Source: CBDCWO01 sp965223405
GTDB taxonomy: Bacteria; Bacteroidota; Bacteroidia; Chitinophagales; Saprospiraceae
Length of the DNA stretch: 64,000 nt
NCBI GenBank assembly: GCA_965223405.1
Contig: CBDCWO010000006.1
Span: 6,014,001-6,078,000 of the forward strand
Direction of reading: 5' to 3'
Positions 56,259-64,000 of this stretch are shown piece after piece. The position numbers and the translations under genes were made by a program. A model generated the notes under the pieces. It had not been told where the DNA came from and ran no database searches. It saw nothing but the letters and a program-made list of their open reading frames with translations. Within the stretch, counting starts at the first letter, position 1. Every line of letters starts with the position of its first letter.

Positions 56259-57113
56259 TCAGCGTGTCTTTTTTCGTAAAAGTCCCTCTTGAACCACCGA
56301 GGCAACTAATATTCCATCGCGGTTGAAAAAGTTACCGCGTGTAAAGCCGCGGGAATTTGATGCACTGGGACTATCGAGGGCAAACAGCAACCACTCATCG
56401 GCACGAAATCTGCGATGAAACCACATCGCGTGATCTAGACTGGCAATAACCAACTGATCAAAGGATACCTTATGTGGACGCATAGCTGTAGTAAGCAGGT
56501 TGTAATCTGAGGCATAAGCCAGCACTGTACAATGATCTTTAGCCGAATCTGACAATTTTCCCTTAGCCCTTAACCATACTTGGCGAAAAGGTTTTCCCGG
56601 AGTAGGATCAATCAAGTCGCTTTCTTGTACTGGTCTAAACTCAATGGGGCGAGGTCTATTTATAGTCCTTTGTATAAATTTTGGAAAATAATCCACATTT
56701 TCACTTATAATCTGCGTATCACTTTTCAATAGTTCAGGATCGGGTACATCGGGCATGGGTATTTGATGATCAAATCCGTCTTCCTGAATTTGAAAAGAGA
56801 CAGAACTGTTAAAAATAGCCCTACCATGCTGAATTGCCACGATTCGTCTTGTGGTAAAACTTCGGCCATCTCTTATACGGTCAACATCATATATGATTGG
56901 TCGTTCAACATCTCCAGGCAAAATAAAATATCCATGCAAAGAATGGACAATCCGGTCTTCTGGTACCGTGTTTATTGCAGCCGTTAAGGCTTGTGCCAGC
57001 ACCTGTCCTCCAAAAACCCTGCGACTACCTATAGAATGACTTGGACCCCTAAAAATATTATCCTCAATCTGTTCTAGTTTCAATAATTGTAACAAGTCAT
57101 TGACATCATTCAT
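56259..57113 (-). CDS. tesB: Acyl-CoA thioesterase II
   Basis: 284 aa from the ATG at 57111-57113, which aligns with the start of E. coli TesB; an ATG 29 codons upstream gives a longer form. Double hot-dog fold markers: FGGQVLAQALTAA near 38-50, HSLHGYFILPGD near 60-71, DHAMWFHRRF near 235, and the end VVQEGLLRKK with the catalytic-site Gln. It hydrolyses medium- and long-chain acyl-CoA in the cytoplasm. It stands alone. Confidence 0.93.
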   Translation of the reverse strand: MNDVNDLLQLLKLEQIEDNIFRGPSHSIGSRRVFGGQVLAQALTAAINTVPEDRIVHSLHGYFILPGDVERPIIYDVDRIRDGRSFTTRRIVAIQHGRAIFNSSVSFQIQEDGFDHQIPMPDVPDPELLKSDTQIISENVDYFPKFIQRTINRPRPIEFRPVQESDLIDPTPGKPFRQVWLRAKGKLSDSAKDHCTVLAYASDYNLLTTAMRPHKVSFDQLVIASLDHAMWFHRRFRADEWLLFALDSPSASNSRGFTRGNFFNRDGILVASVVQEGLLRKKTR

Positions 57114-57360
57114 CTTTTTAAGATTTCTACTAACAGCAAAAGTAACCCTATGCACCTCATTGAGGTTATGGACAATTAAACCCAGATCTATTAAGCTCAT
57201 TTTGCCAATTAGAGTATTAATTTACAAACAATTATACATGTACTTAATTTTTAATATATTTACCAATTAAAGCTTGGTTATATCAATACAATCTGAGATT
57301 TTTTGCAAAATATAAAATAAAACCTGGATAGATTACAACTACTCTAAATTGCGAAGCAAC

Positions 57361-58563
57361 ATGGAAAAATTATTTCTACTGTTTACAAGAATCAAAGAGA
57401 TCACCCTGTGGAAAAGAATTTTTGGTTGGCGAAGTATAAGAGTTCTGAGCTATGAGGCCTATGGATCATTTAAGGAAATGCAATCAAAATTGGCTGAGCA
57501 AGATCATGCTATTGAAGAGTTTAAAAGCACCATACAGGGATTAAATTCCATCCGTGAAAATTTGGAAAAACAAATTCAGGAATCTGAAAAATTAATTATT
57601 AGTCAGGATCATCAGATTCAAAGTCAGGATCAAAAAATTGAAAATCTGAACCTGAAAGTAACCCAACTGACAGAAACCACATTGGTATATGAAACTACGA
57701 AAGAAGAAAGATTTGCCACCTATGAGAAAAAAATAAATTCCCTAAATCAAGCAAAACATGATTTGGAAACTGAAAGAGCCCAGCTAAGAGAAGAACGATT
57801 TCAAGAAAAATGCGCTGAATTGGAACAATTAAGGAAACAATGGTCCAATCATGAATCAAGTGTTGAGCAACATATCAAAATGTTGTGTCAAAAACACCTT
57901 ATCACCTACGTTGACCAAGTTCCTTTTAAAGGTAAGCCGGATAATACCGTCATGATCTGTGATGAGTATATCATCCTCGATGCCAAGAGCCCAGCTAGCA
58001 ACGACCTCTCTAATTTCCCAAAATACATCAAATCTCAAACGGAATCTGTTTCAAAATATATTAATCAGGAGGCCGTCTACAAAGAGCTTTTCTTGGTAGT
58101 ACCCTCCAATACAATCGAAAGTTTATCCCAGCTTACTTATAAAATGAGTGAATATACAGTCTATATTGTTGCTAAAGATTCTCTAGAACCGATCTTGCTC
58201 GCATTACAGAAAATTGAGGAATATGAATTTGCTAAACAGCTTAGCCCCGAAGAACGAAATACGATATGCAGGATATTAGGAAAGTTTGCCCATACCACTA
58301 AACGAAAGATTCAAATCGATCAGTTTTTTACCAATCGATTTATTGATTTACTAGTCAAAAGTAAAAATGAACTACCCGATGAAATTCTGAAATCTGTACA
58401 TGAATTTGAAAAATCTGAAAAACTGAATCCGCCAATTGAAAAAAGGACAAAACAAATCCTGACTCATGAATTACAAGAAAAAAACCGGAACCTGGACACA
58501 ATGGCTCAAATGAGTGAAATTAACATACCCACTAGCCTAGATCAATTGGAATTATTGGAGTAG
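57361..58563 (+). CDS. Coiled-coil protein with RmuC-like nuclease-type domain
   Basis: 400 aa from the ATG at 57361-57363; an upstream TTG in frame is less likely. Residues about 36-170 form a long coiled coil with Gln/Lys/Glu heptads. From about 185 the sequence KPDNTVMICDEYIILDAKS has the PD...D-x-K spacing of PD-(D/E)XK enzymes (Pro193, Asp194, Asp207, Lys209), and YKELFLVVPSN follows as in RmuC-family DNA recombination proteins. A helical C-terminus completes it. Assignment to RmuC is by motif and architecture, not by a database match. RmuC proteins limit DNA rearrangements by an unclear mechanism. Confidence 0.6.
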   Translation: MEKLFLLFTRIKEITLWKRIFGWRSIRVLSYEAYGSFKEMQSKLAEQDHAIEEFKSTIQGLNSIRENLEKQIQESEKLIISQDHQIQSQDQKIENLNLKVTQLTETTLVYETTKEERFATYEKKINSLNQAKHDLETERAQLREERFQEKCAELEQLRKQWSNHESSVEQHIKMLCQKHLITYVDQVPFKGKPDNTVMICDEYIILDAKSPASNDLSNFPKYIKSQTESVSKYINQEAVYKELFLVVPSNTIESLSQLTYKMSEYTVYIVAKDSLEPILLALQKIEEYEFAKQLSPEERNTICRILGKFAHTTKRKIQIDQFFTNRFIDLLVKSKNELPDEILKSVHEFEKSEKLNPPIEKRTKQILTHELQEKNRNLDTMAQMSEINIPTSLDQLELLE

Positions 58564-58654
58564 ACACGTGATTCAAACGTTCGCTACAAGGAAATCGAAG
58601 ATGTAATCTCTGAAAATTGATTGAAAAATAAGTTGAAAAACGGGCAACCTTATT

Positions 58655-58750
58655 TAGGCATCTACAGTCCACCAACAACTGATCACCTATCACCGACTAC
58701 CGATAATCGTTCAAGGCTACGGAGGACAAAGCACTACTCAATACTCAATA
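58655..58750. repeat. Dispersed repeat copy (reverse orientation)
   Basis: On the minus strand this reads TGAGTATTGAGTAGTGC followed by CGGTAGTCGGTGATAGGTGA, matching the CTCAATACTCA and GTCGGTG words of the repeats at 15220-15470 and 46033-46730. Confidence 0.45.
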
Positions 58751-58785
58751 AAAATTCTTACCATTGTAAAAACTGTTTCATAATT

Positions 58786-59589
58786 ATGGACCTCCAAAAA
58801 AATGCCAATAGGTTTTCAGGGAAAGAATTTGTGAATACCTACGATCAGGTACGACCTACTCCACCAATTGAAATAATACATCAATCATTGAATTATTTGA
58901 ATAAATCCGAAGCATCAAACCTATTAGATATTGGATGTGGCACCGGCATTTCCACCCTGGCATGGCAAGGGTTTGCAAATCAGATCATCGGGGTTGATCC
59001 AAGCGCGGATATGATCGAATTGGCTACCAAGAAAACATATGACCCAAAGAGAGTGAAATTTATTAATGGTTTTTCGCACGACATCCCTATTTCCTCTTAT
59101 TCTATTGATTTGGTTACCTGCTCCCAATCCTTTCATTGGATGGAACCTGAAAGTACACTTAATGAAATCCACAGAGTCCTTATACCGTCCGGTGTTTTGG
59201 TGATCTATGACGTCATATGGCCTCCATCAGTCAATGAGGAATTTGAAATGAATTACAACAACCTATTTTTAAAAATAAAGCAAATATCAAATCAATTCAA
59301 AGAACCTATGGCACATTTTTGGGAGAAGGAAAAACACTTGGTCAATGTTCAAAATTCCAATTTATTTAAGTTTGTCAGAGAAGGTTATTATCATAAAACC
59401 GAAGCATTTAATCGGGCCAAACTAGCAGGCATTACATTCAGTCAGGGTGGTCTTGAAGCCCTGTTAAAGCGTGGTATGACAAAAGAGGAAATTGGCCTCA
59501 CTGCTTTTGAAGAAAACCTGGAGCGCATGAACAATCCGGACTATCCTGGCATTACCTATAATTATCGGGTGATATTTGCAAAAAAATGA
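58786..59589 (+). CDS. Class I SAM-dependent methyltransferase
   Basis: 267 aa from the ATG at 58786-58788. A TTG-started extension of 55 codons reaches into repeat DNA and is rejected. Motif I is LLDIGCGTGIST (46-57), the acidic ribose-binding loop is GVDPSADMIELA near 70, and motif IV-like SQSFHWMEPEST follows near 113. The family (Methyltransf_11 type) resembles trans-aconitate methyltransferase-like enzymes; substrate unknown. It lies 0.2 kb after the RmuC-like gene. Confidence 0.88.
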   Translation: MDLQKNANRFSGKEFVNTYDQVRPTPPIEIIHQSLNYLNKSEASNLLDIGCGTGISTLAWQGFANQIIGVDPSADMIELATKKTYDPKRVKFINGFSHDIPISSYSIDLVTCSQSFHWMEPESTLNEIHRVLIPSGVLVIYDVIWPPSVNEEFEMNYNNLFLKIKQISNQFKEPMAHFWEKEKHLVNVQNSNLFKFVREGYYHKTEAFNRAKLAGITFSQGGLEALLKRGMTKEEIGLTAFEENLERMNNPDYPGITYNYRVIFAKK

Positions 59590-59637
59590 GGATAAATACA
59601 TCCGGCAATTACCGCTGACAATTAAAAAACAAAATTT

Positions 59638-60624
59638 ATGTATGTAAAAAGAAATTACGGTTTTTGGATGACTCTAAACTGGTCCAAATGGCCATTAATT
59701 TGGGGATTACTTTATTCTGGTATCCTTTGTTTTGTTATCTATCAATTCAATTTGAATCTAAGACTTCCATGGCAGCCATTAAGTGTAATTGGAATTGCAG
59801 TCGCTTTTTATTTAGGATTCAAAAACAATAGTTCTTATGACCGAACTTGGGAAGCTAGAAAGATTTGGGGTAGCATTGTCAATAATAGCAGATCATTTGG
59901 AGCTGCTGTTATGGCATTTGTACAAGGGAATAACCAGGAGACGATCCAAAGAGAACTAATCTACAGACACCTGGCTTGGATCACTGCATTAAGACATCAA
60001 CTCAGATTAAGCCGACAATGGGAACATCTCGAAATTAGGATTAAAGGCCTGTATGCACCGACTGTATGTGAAGATTATCATCAAAGTCTGGATAAAGAAT
60101 TAGGAAATTTTATATCTAAGGAAGAAATTGAGTCTTATAAATCTAACTCCAATACTGCCACACAAATACTTAAGAATCAATCTATTAGGTTGCAAGAATT
60201 AAAAAATGAGAATTACTTTGAGGATTTCAGACATATGGAATTCCATCAATTGATCGTCAGTTTTTATACGGATCAGGGTAAATCCGAAAGAATCAAAAAT
60301 TTCCCATTTCCTCGCCAATATGCCTCTACGGCTTTGTGGCTTACCGTAGTCTTTTGCGTGTTGGTACCATTCGGATTAGTCGACATATTCCGGATGGAAT
60401 CCGATTGGATGAGGTGGTTATGTCCTTTCGTATCTGCATTGATTATCTGGATTTTCTTCCTGATGGAAAAAATTGGTGATTACTCGGAAAATCCTTTTGA
60501 AGGATCCTATAATGATGTACCGATTACATCAATTGCCCGAGGAATTGAAATTGATTTACGAGAAATGATTAATGACCAATCTATTCCGGAACCGGTGCAG
60601 GCCAACAATGGATTTCTGCTCTAA
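59638..60624 (+). CDS. Bestrophin-family (UPF0187/YneE) ion channel
   Basis: 328 aa with transmembrane segments near residues 18-36, 42-60, 225-245 and 252-272. The bacterial bestrophin signature is SYDRTWEARKIWGSIVNNSR (66-85), with LVPFGLVD near 245 and NPFEGSYNDVPI near 285. Bacterial homologues form pentameric, cation- or anion-selective pores in the inner membrane. It follows the methyltransferase by 48 bp and may be co-transcribed. Confidence 0.9.
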   Translation: MYVKRNYGFWMTLNWSKWPLIWGLLYSGILCFVIYQFNLNLRLPWQPLSVIGIAVAFYLGFKNNSSYDRTWEARKIWGSIVNNSRSFGAAVMAFVQGNNQETIQRELIYRHLAWITALRHQLRLSRQWEHLEIRIKGLYAPTVCEDYHQSLDKELGNFISKEEIESYKSNSNTATQILKNQSIRLQELKNENYFEDFRHMEFHQLIVSFYTDQGKSERIKNFPFPRQYASTALWLTVVFCVLVPFGLVDIFRMESDWMRWLCPFVSALIIWIFFLMEKIGDYSENPFEGSYNDVPITSIARGIEIDLREMINDQSIPEPVQANNGFLL

Positions 60625-60627
60625 ATC

Positions 60628-60770
60628 AGAGGTCAGATGACCGACAAGAGATGACAGACAAGAGATGACCGAAGTCCGTTGATTTTAAATTCTCAATCCT
60701 AATGGATAATCTTAAACCTTGGAAACCCTGGATACTCTCGGTACCGTTGACACCTGACATGATCTTGATC
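60628..60770. repeat. Dispersed repeat copy with GATGACCGACAAGA-type words
   Basis: Contains GACCGACAAGAGATGAC, repeated as GACAGACAAGAGATGACC. On the minus strand it carries TGTCAGGTGTCAACGGTACC and TATCCAGGGTTTCCAAGG, matching the CAGGTGTCAA and GGGTTTCAAGG words of the tandem repeat at 46033-46730. Confidence 0.45.
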
Positions 60771-60810
60771 AGCTTATCGCTTTTCTTTTTAATAATTCCA
60801 TCTGAGTGAT

Positions 60811-60818
60811 TACTTTTG
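60811..60818 (+). promoter_or_regulatory. Probable -7 box upstream of the PPK2 pair
   Basis: TACTTTTG matches TAnnTTTG, 22 nt before the start of the first PPK2 gene. A T-rich tract lies in the -33 position but no clear TTG. Confidence 0.4.
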
Positions 60819-60840
60819 CACCCTAATAATCTATAATTTC

Positions 60841-61689
60841 ATGCCTTATAACAGTACGGATCTATTAACAGCCCAAACCAGGAAGGATCTAATTCAGATT
60901 GCTGCCGACAAGAAAATCAACCTGCGTAGAGTACTTAGAAACTTGAAATATGAAATTGAACTGGCTCAGCTCCAGGCAGAATTGGTCAGTCTGCAACAAT
61001 GGATTACTAAAAACAAAATGCGGGTAGCCGTATTGTTTGAAGGTAGGGATGCCGCCGGGAAAGGAGGATCCATCAAACGGTTTAAAGAGCACTTGAATCC
61101 TCGTTCCATGCGTGTTGTAGCGCTATCAAAACCTACTGAAGATGAAAAGGGGCAGTGGTACTTCAGACGATACATCAAGGAATTGCCCAATCCTGGAGAA
61201 ATTGTGTTTTTCGATCGAAGTTGGTACAATCGTGCAGTAGTGGAGCCTGTGATGGGTTTTTGTAATCAGGATCAATACGATCAATTTATGGTTCAGGTTC
61301 CAGAATTTGAACATATGTTATATGAGGATGGTGTTCATATAATCAAGTTTTGGTTCTCAATTTCAAAGCAAGAACAAAAGAAACGGTTTGATGCCAGACT
61401 TCAAAATCCTTTGAAACAATGGAAATTTAGTCCTGTGGATATGAAGGGCCAACAGCTTTGGGATCGATATACTTATTATAAAGAGCAAATGTTCAGTAAG
61501 ACACACACCAACTTCAGCCCTTGGGTTATTGTAAAAACCAATGATAAAAAAACGGCACGAATCGAAAGTATGCGCTATGTATTGTCAAGATTTGATTACG
61601 AATCTGACAATAATGTTAAAGTGTCATTACTACCAGATCCCAATGTAATTATTCGATATTACCGAAATGCTCAACAGATAGATATTTAA
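60841..61689 (+). CDS. ppk2: Polyphosphate kinase 2 (PPK2 class I), copy 1
   Basis: 282 aa. Walker A is FEGRDAAGKGGSIKRF (66-81), the lid region has WYFRRYIKELP, and Walker B is FFDRSWYNRAVVEPVMGF (123-140). The single-domain form of this length is PPK2 class I, which transfers phosphate between polyphosphate and nucleoside diphosphates, mainly making GTP or ATP from polyphosphate. It lies 11 bp before a second PPK2, so both are in one operon. Confidence 0.93.
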   Translation: MPYNSTDLLTAQTRKDLIQIAADKKINLRRVLRNLKYEIELAQLQAELVSLQQWITKNKMRVAVLFEGRDAAGKGGSIKRFKEHLNPRSMRVVALSKPTEDEKGQWYFRRYIKELPNPGEIVFFDRSWYNRAVVEPVMGFCNQDQYDQFMVQVPEFEHMLYEDGVHIIKFWFSISKQEQKKRFDARLQNPLKQWKFSPVDMKGQQLWDRYTYYKEQMFSKTHTNFSPWVIVKTNDKKTARIESMRYVLSRFDYESDNNVKVSLLPDPNVIIRYYRNAQQIDI

Positions 61690-61699
61690 AATTGAACAA

Positions 61700-62485
61700 A
61701 TGGATACGGTCAAGGATCTTAAACTGATAAAAAAAGAATTGGATTTAATCAATTCAAAAATTGGATTAAAACATTTATTCGCAAACAAAAAGATCGATCT
61801 GGAAAGAGCTATTCGATTTGCGAAATATGAAGTTGATTTGAGAGCACGCCAGGTCGAATTGGTGAAGTTGCAAAGTTGGGCTATAAAAAATCAAAAGAAA
61901 ATAGTGATCCTTTTTGAGGGTCGGGATGCAGCGGGTAAAGGAGGAGCTATTAGAAGAATTACTGCACATATAAATCCCCGCTACTTTCGTATTGTGGCTT
62001 TGAATAAACCTACATCTGATGAAAGGGGCCAATTATATTTTCAGCGCTATGTAAACCAGTTACCCAAACCTGGCGAAATTGTGTTTTTCGATCGCAGTTG
62101 GTATAATCGTGCAGTGGTAGAGCCGGTTAATGGATTTTGCACGCCTGAGGAATACGAGATCTTTATGTCCCAAGTAAATGATTTTGAAAAAATGATCACT
62201 AAATCAAAGACTTATCTGATCAAATTTTATTTTTCAATCACTAAAGAGGAGCAGGCAAAGCGATTTAAAGAGATCAAGGAAAGTGCTCTAAAAAGATGGA
62301 AGATTTCACCGGTAGACCTTCGTGCCCAGGAACTTTGGGATGAATATACCAAATACAAAAAAGTCATGCTCAGAGATACGGATACCAGCAATGCTCCTTG
62401 GACCATTATCGATGCAAACAAAAAAACCGTTGCTCGAATTGCTGCAATTGAACATATTCTGAAAACTATACCTTATAAAAAGTAA
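61700..62485 (+). CDS. ppk2: Polyphosphate kinase 2 (PPK2 class I), copy 2
   Basis: 261 aa. Walker A FEGRDAAGKGGAIRRI (72-87) and Walker B FFDRSWYNRAVVEPVNGF (129-146) are intact. It has about half its residues in common with copy 1 by eye and is slightly shorter at the C-terminus. A tandem pair suggests a diverged substrate preference (for example ADP against GDP) or hetero-oligomers. No ppk1 or ppx is in the window. Confidence 0.93.
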   Translation: MDTVKDLKLIKKELDLINSKIGLKHLFANKKIDLERAIRFAKYEVDLRARQVELVKLQSWAIKNQKKIVILFEGRDAAGKGGAIRRITAHINPRYFRIVALNKPTSDERGQLYFQRYVNQLPKPGEIVFFDRSWYNRAVVEPVNGFCTPEEYEIFMSQVNDFEKMITKSKTYLIKFYFSITKEEQAKRFKEIKESALKRWKISPVDLRAQELWDEYTKYKKVMLRDTDTSNAPWTIIDANKKTVARIAAIEHILKTIPYKK

Positions 62486-62574
62486 TTTGTCCTTTAGGTT
62501 TTGATGCGGACAAAATACATCTGACCGGATACTTGAAATTTCGTTATCTTTCAAGCTTATTTTAACATTCCGTT

Positions 62575-64000
62575 ATGATAGTACCTGTTAAAGGAAAAAT
62601 TCCATATCTATTCAGGCATGCGATTTGGGCATTGCTATTAGGCGTAGTGTCCTCTGCTTCAACCCAAACTTTAATAAGTGCTACACTGCAACAAAAACTG
62701 TCTAAAGCTCAATTGGTAGCTCTCGTCGGATTGGGGGGCTATATGCTGGAAGTCAACAATGGAGTTTCTACTTACGCCATCCAATACCTAACACCCCATC
62801 TGGACGGTGAATTGGATACCGCAAGCGGATTCTTAGTAATTCCGGATATCCCGGATCAGGTTTGGCCTACACTAATTTATCAACACGGCACAGTAAGTTC
62901 ACGGGAAGAAGTACCATCCAGAGGAAGTGGTGAATCATTAATAACTGTTCTTGCTGCTGGAGTGGGTTATATCGCCTTGGCTCCCGATTATCTGGGGCTA
63001 GGTGATTCAAAAGGATTTCATCCTTATCTTCACGCAGCGACTGAGGCCTCTTCAGCTCGTGATTTATTTCTGGCCACTAGGGACTTCCTCGTAAGTGAAG
63101 GGATCCAGCAAAACGGGCAGGTCTTTATTACAGGATATTCACAAGGCGGTCACGCTGCAATGGCATTGCATCAGGAAATGGAGCAAAGTGAATTACCGGA
63201 TGGCTTTACGGTTACTGCAGCGGCACCCATGTCAGGCCCTTATTCGATTTCGGGGGAGATGGTTAGCCGGCTTACGAGCGATGAAGAATATTTTTTTCCA
63301 GGTTATCCGGTATACACTATGCTATCCTATAATTTGGCATATGAATTGTTCGATAGTGTAGCCCAGATCATAAATCCTCCCTATGTCGCCGTATCAGAAG
63401 AATTTTTAGAAGGAGAAATAAGTCTCAACAGTCTTCATAGTCAGCTGATTGGATTGTTGCAAAAAGAAACGGGTAAAGTTGTAGTTAAAAACATATTCCA
63501 AGATAGTGTAATAGCGGCTTTGGATAATCCAGATCATCCGATTACCAAAGCCCTTGCTCTGAATGATACTTATAATTTTGTTCCTCAGAGTCCGACACGG
63601 CTAGTATATTGTATGGCTGATGATCAGGTGATATTTACCAATGCGCTGATTGCTGATTCAGTAATGCAGAATAATAATGCAGAAGATGTTGCCGCTGTTG
63701 ATGTCAATCCAACCGCTGATCATGGAGGGTGTGTAATTCCTGCCTTATTGTATGTAGTTGACTTTTTTTCACAATTCCAGGAGATCACTTCTAAAGTGGA
63801 TTACCAGATTTTATCCGAAATGCGAATGTTTCCCAATCCGGTTCAAGACCGGCTTTGGATCTCCGGATTGCCGACTAAGGGCACAATCGAAATATTCAAC
63901 ACGCAAGGAGCTGTAATACTAAGACAAAAAATTCAAAATTCGTTTGAAACTATCGAAGTGGGAACCCTGCCGTCTGGGATGTATTTTATATCCGTTCATT
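62575..64000 (+). CDS. Secreted lipase/esterase-like alpha/beta-hydrolase with T9SS sorting domain, partial
   Basis: 475 codons from the ATG at 62575-62577, running off the window end. The signal peptide ends near SASTQ (residue 30). The alpha/beta-hydrolase core has LIYQHGTVSSREEVPS near 102, APDYLGLGDS near 140, the nucleophile elbow ITGYSQGGHAAM with Ser189, and a probable Asp/His pair in YCMADDQV and TADHGGC. The secretory-lipase-like layout is similar to fungal LIP-type and streptomycete lipases. From about residue 420 a type A T9SS sorting domain begins (MFPNPVQDRLWISG, LPSGMYFISV). Substrate is unknown. Confidence 0.85.
   Translation, partial: MIVPVKGKIPYLFRHAIWALLLGVVSSASTQTLISATLQQKLSKAQLVALVGLGGYMLEVNNGVSTYAIQYLTPHLDGELDTASGFLVIPDIPDQVWPTLIYQHGTVSSREEVPSRGSGESLITVLAAGVGYIALAPDYLGLGDSKGFHPYLHAATEASSARDLFLATRDFLVSEGIQQNGQVFITGYSQGGHAAMALHQEMEQSELPDGFTVTAAAPMSGPYSISGEMVSRLTSDEEYFFPGYPVYTMLSYNLAYELFDSVAQIINPPYVAVSEEFLEGEISLNSLHSQLIGLLQKETGKVVVKNIFQDSVIAALDNPDHPITKALALNDTYNFVPQSPTRLVYCMADDQVIFTNALIADSVMQNNNAEDVAAVDVNPTADHGGCVIPALLYVVDFFSQFQEITSKVDYQILSEMRMFPNPVQDRLWISGLPTKGTIEIFNTQGAVILRQKIQNSFETIEVGTLPSGMYFISVH

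Noticed and set aside
58621..58785. 55-codon N-terminal extension of the methyltransferase from a TTG
   Set aside because: It lies in repeat DNA (TCACCGACTACCGATAATCG) and the conserved domain starts right after the ATG at 58786.

Overview
The window looks like chromosomal DNA of a member of the Bacteroidota, most plausibly a marine or particle-associated Saprospiria-type bacterium. The evidence is: two secreted proteins with type IX secretion (T9SS) C-terminal sorting regions, many lipoproteins with relaxed lipoboxes, a promoter of the Bacteroidota form TTG-N20-TAnnTTTG, few Shine-Dalgarno sequences, an AT-rich base composition, and an arginine operon containing the Bacteroidota-type transcarbamylase ArgF'. 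Genus-level placement cannot be made from the sequence alone. No rRNA, tRNA, CRISPR array, phage or intact insertion sequence was seen.

Left part (1-17.7 kb, nearly all minus strand): a secreted and surface catabolic region. It has a DUF2961/GH172 protein next to a GH32 fructan hydrolase, a HAD phosphatase, an Hsp20 chaperone, two paralogous lipoprotein serine hydrolases (class C beta-lactamase fold), an outer-membrane barrel, a clostripain-like C11 peptidase whose C-terminus is cut off by a one-base frameshift, a YrdB-type membrane protein, two adjacent sulfatases, a sialidase-fold protein and a DUF3179 lipoprotein. A 1.4 kb gene desert (8.6-10.0 kb) carries an inverted-repeat element.

Middle (17.9-35.3 kb): carbonic anhydrase, a DUF937 protein, catalase-peroxidase KatG, a glyoxalase-fold protein, a Tat-exported Gfo/Idh/MocA oxidoreductase, a second tandem pair of sulfatases, an SLC12-type transporter, an ECF sigma factor with a probable membrane regulator partner, an outer-membrane protein and a large helical protein. 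There is no SusC/SusD pair or sulfatase-maturating enzyme in view, so the four sulfatases are not in a classical polysaccharide utilization locus here.

Arginine region (35.4-43.6 kb, plus strand): one translationally coupled operon GNAT-argG-argC-argD-argF'-argB-argE-argH, covering the route from glutamate to arginine apart from carbamoyl phosphate synthesis. It is preceded by a well-formed Bacteroidota promoter and a leader of about 150 nt. The leader holds a short reading frame ending in NRRRISRRP, overlapped by alternative hairpins. This looks like a possible arginine-sensing transcription attenuator and is the most interesting signal in the window. The transcarbamylase has Ala at the position that separates acetyl- from succinyl-ornithine enzymes.

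Right part (43.8-64 kb): a T9SS cargo protein, a DUF3089 hydrolase, a 0.7 kb four-copy nested tandem repeat, glutamate synthase gltB-gltD, a lactonase-type beta-propeller lipoprotein, DUF1761, a SMUG2-like uracil-DNA glycosylase, a small Cys-rich lipoprotein, TesB thioesterase, an RmuC-like coiled-coil protein, a methyltransferase, a bestrophin-type channel, two tandem PPK2 polyphosphate kinases and a T9SS-secreted lipase-like protein cut by the window end. The word vocabulary of the tandem repeat (CAGGTGTCAA, GTCGGTG, CTCAATACTCA) recurs in at least five other intergenic spots, so it is an interspersed repeat family of this genome.
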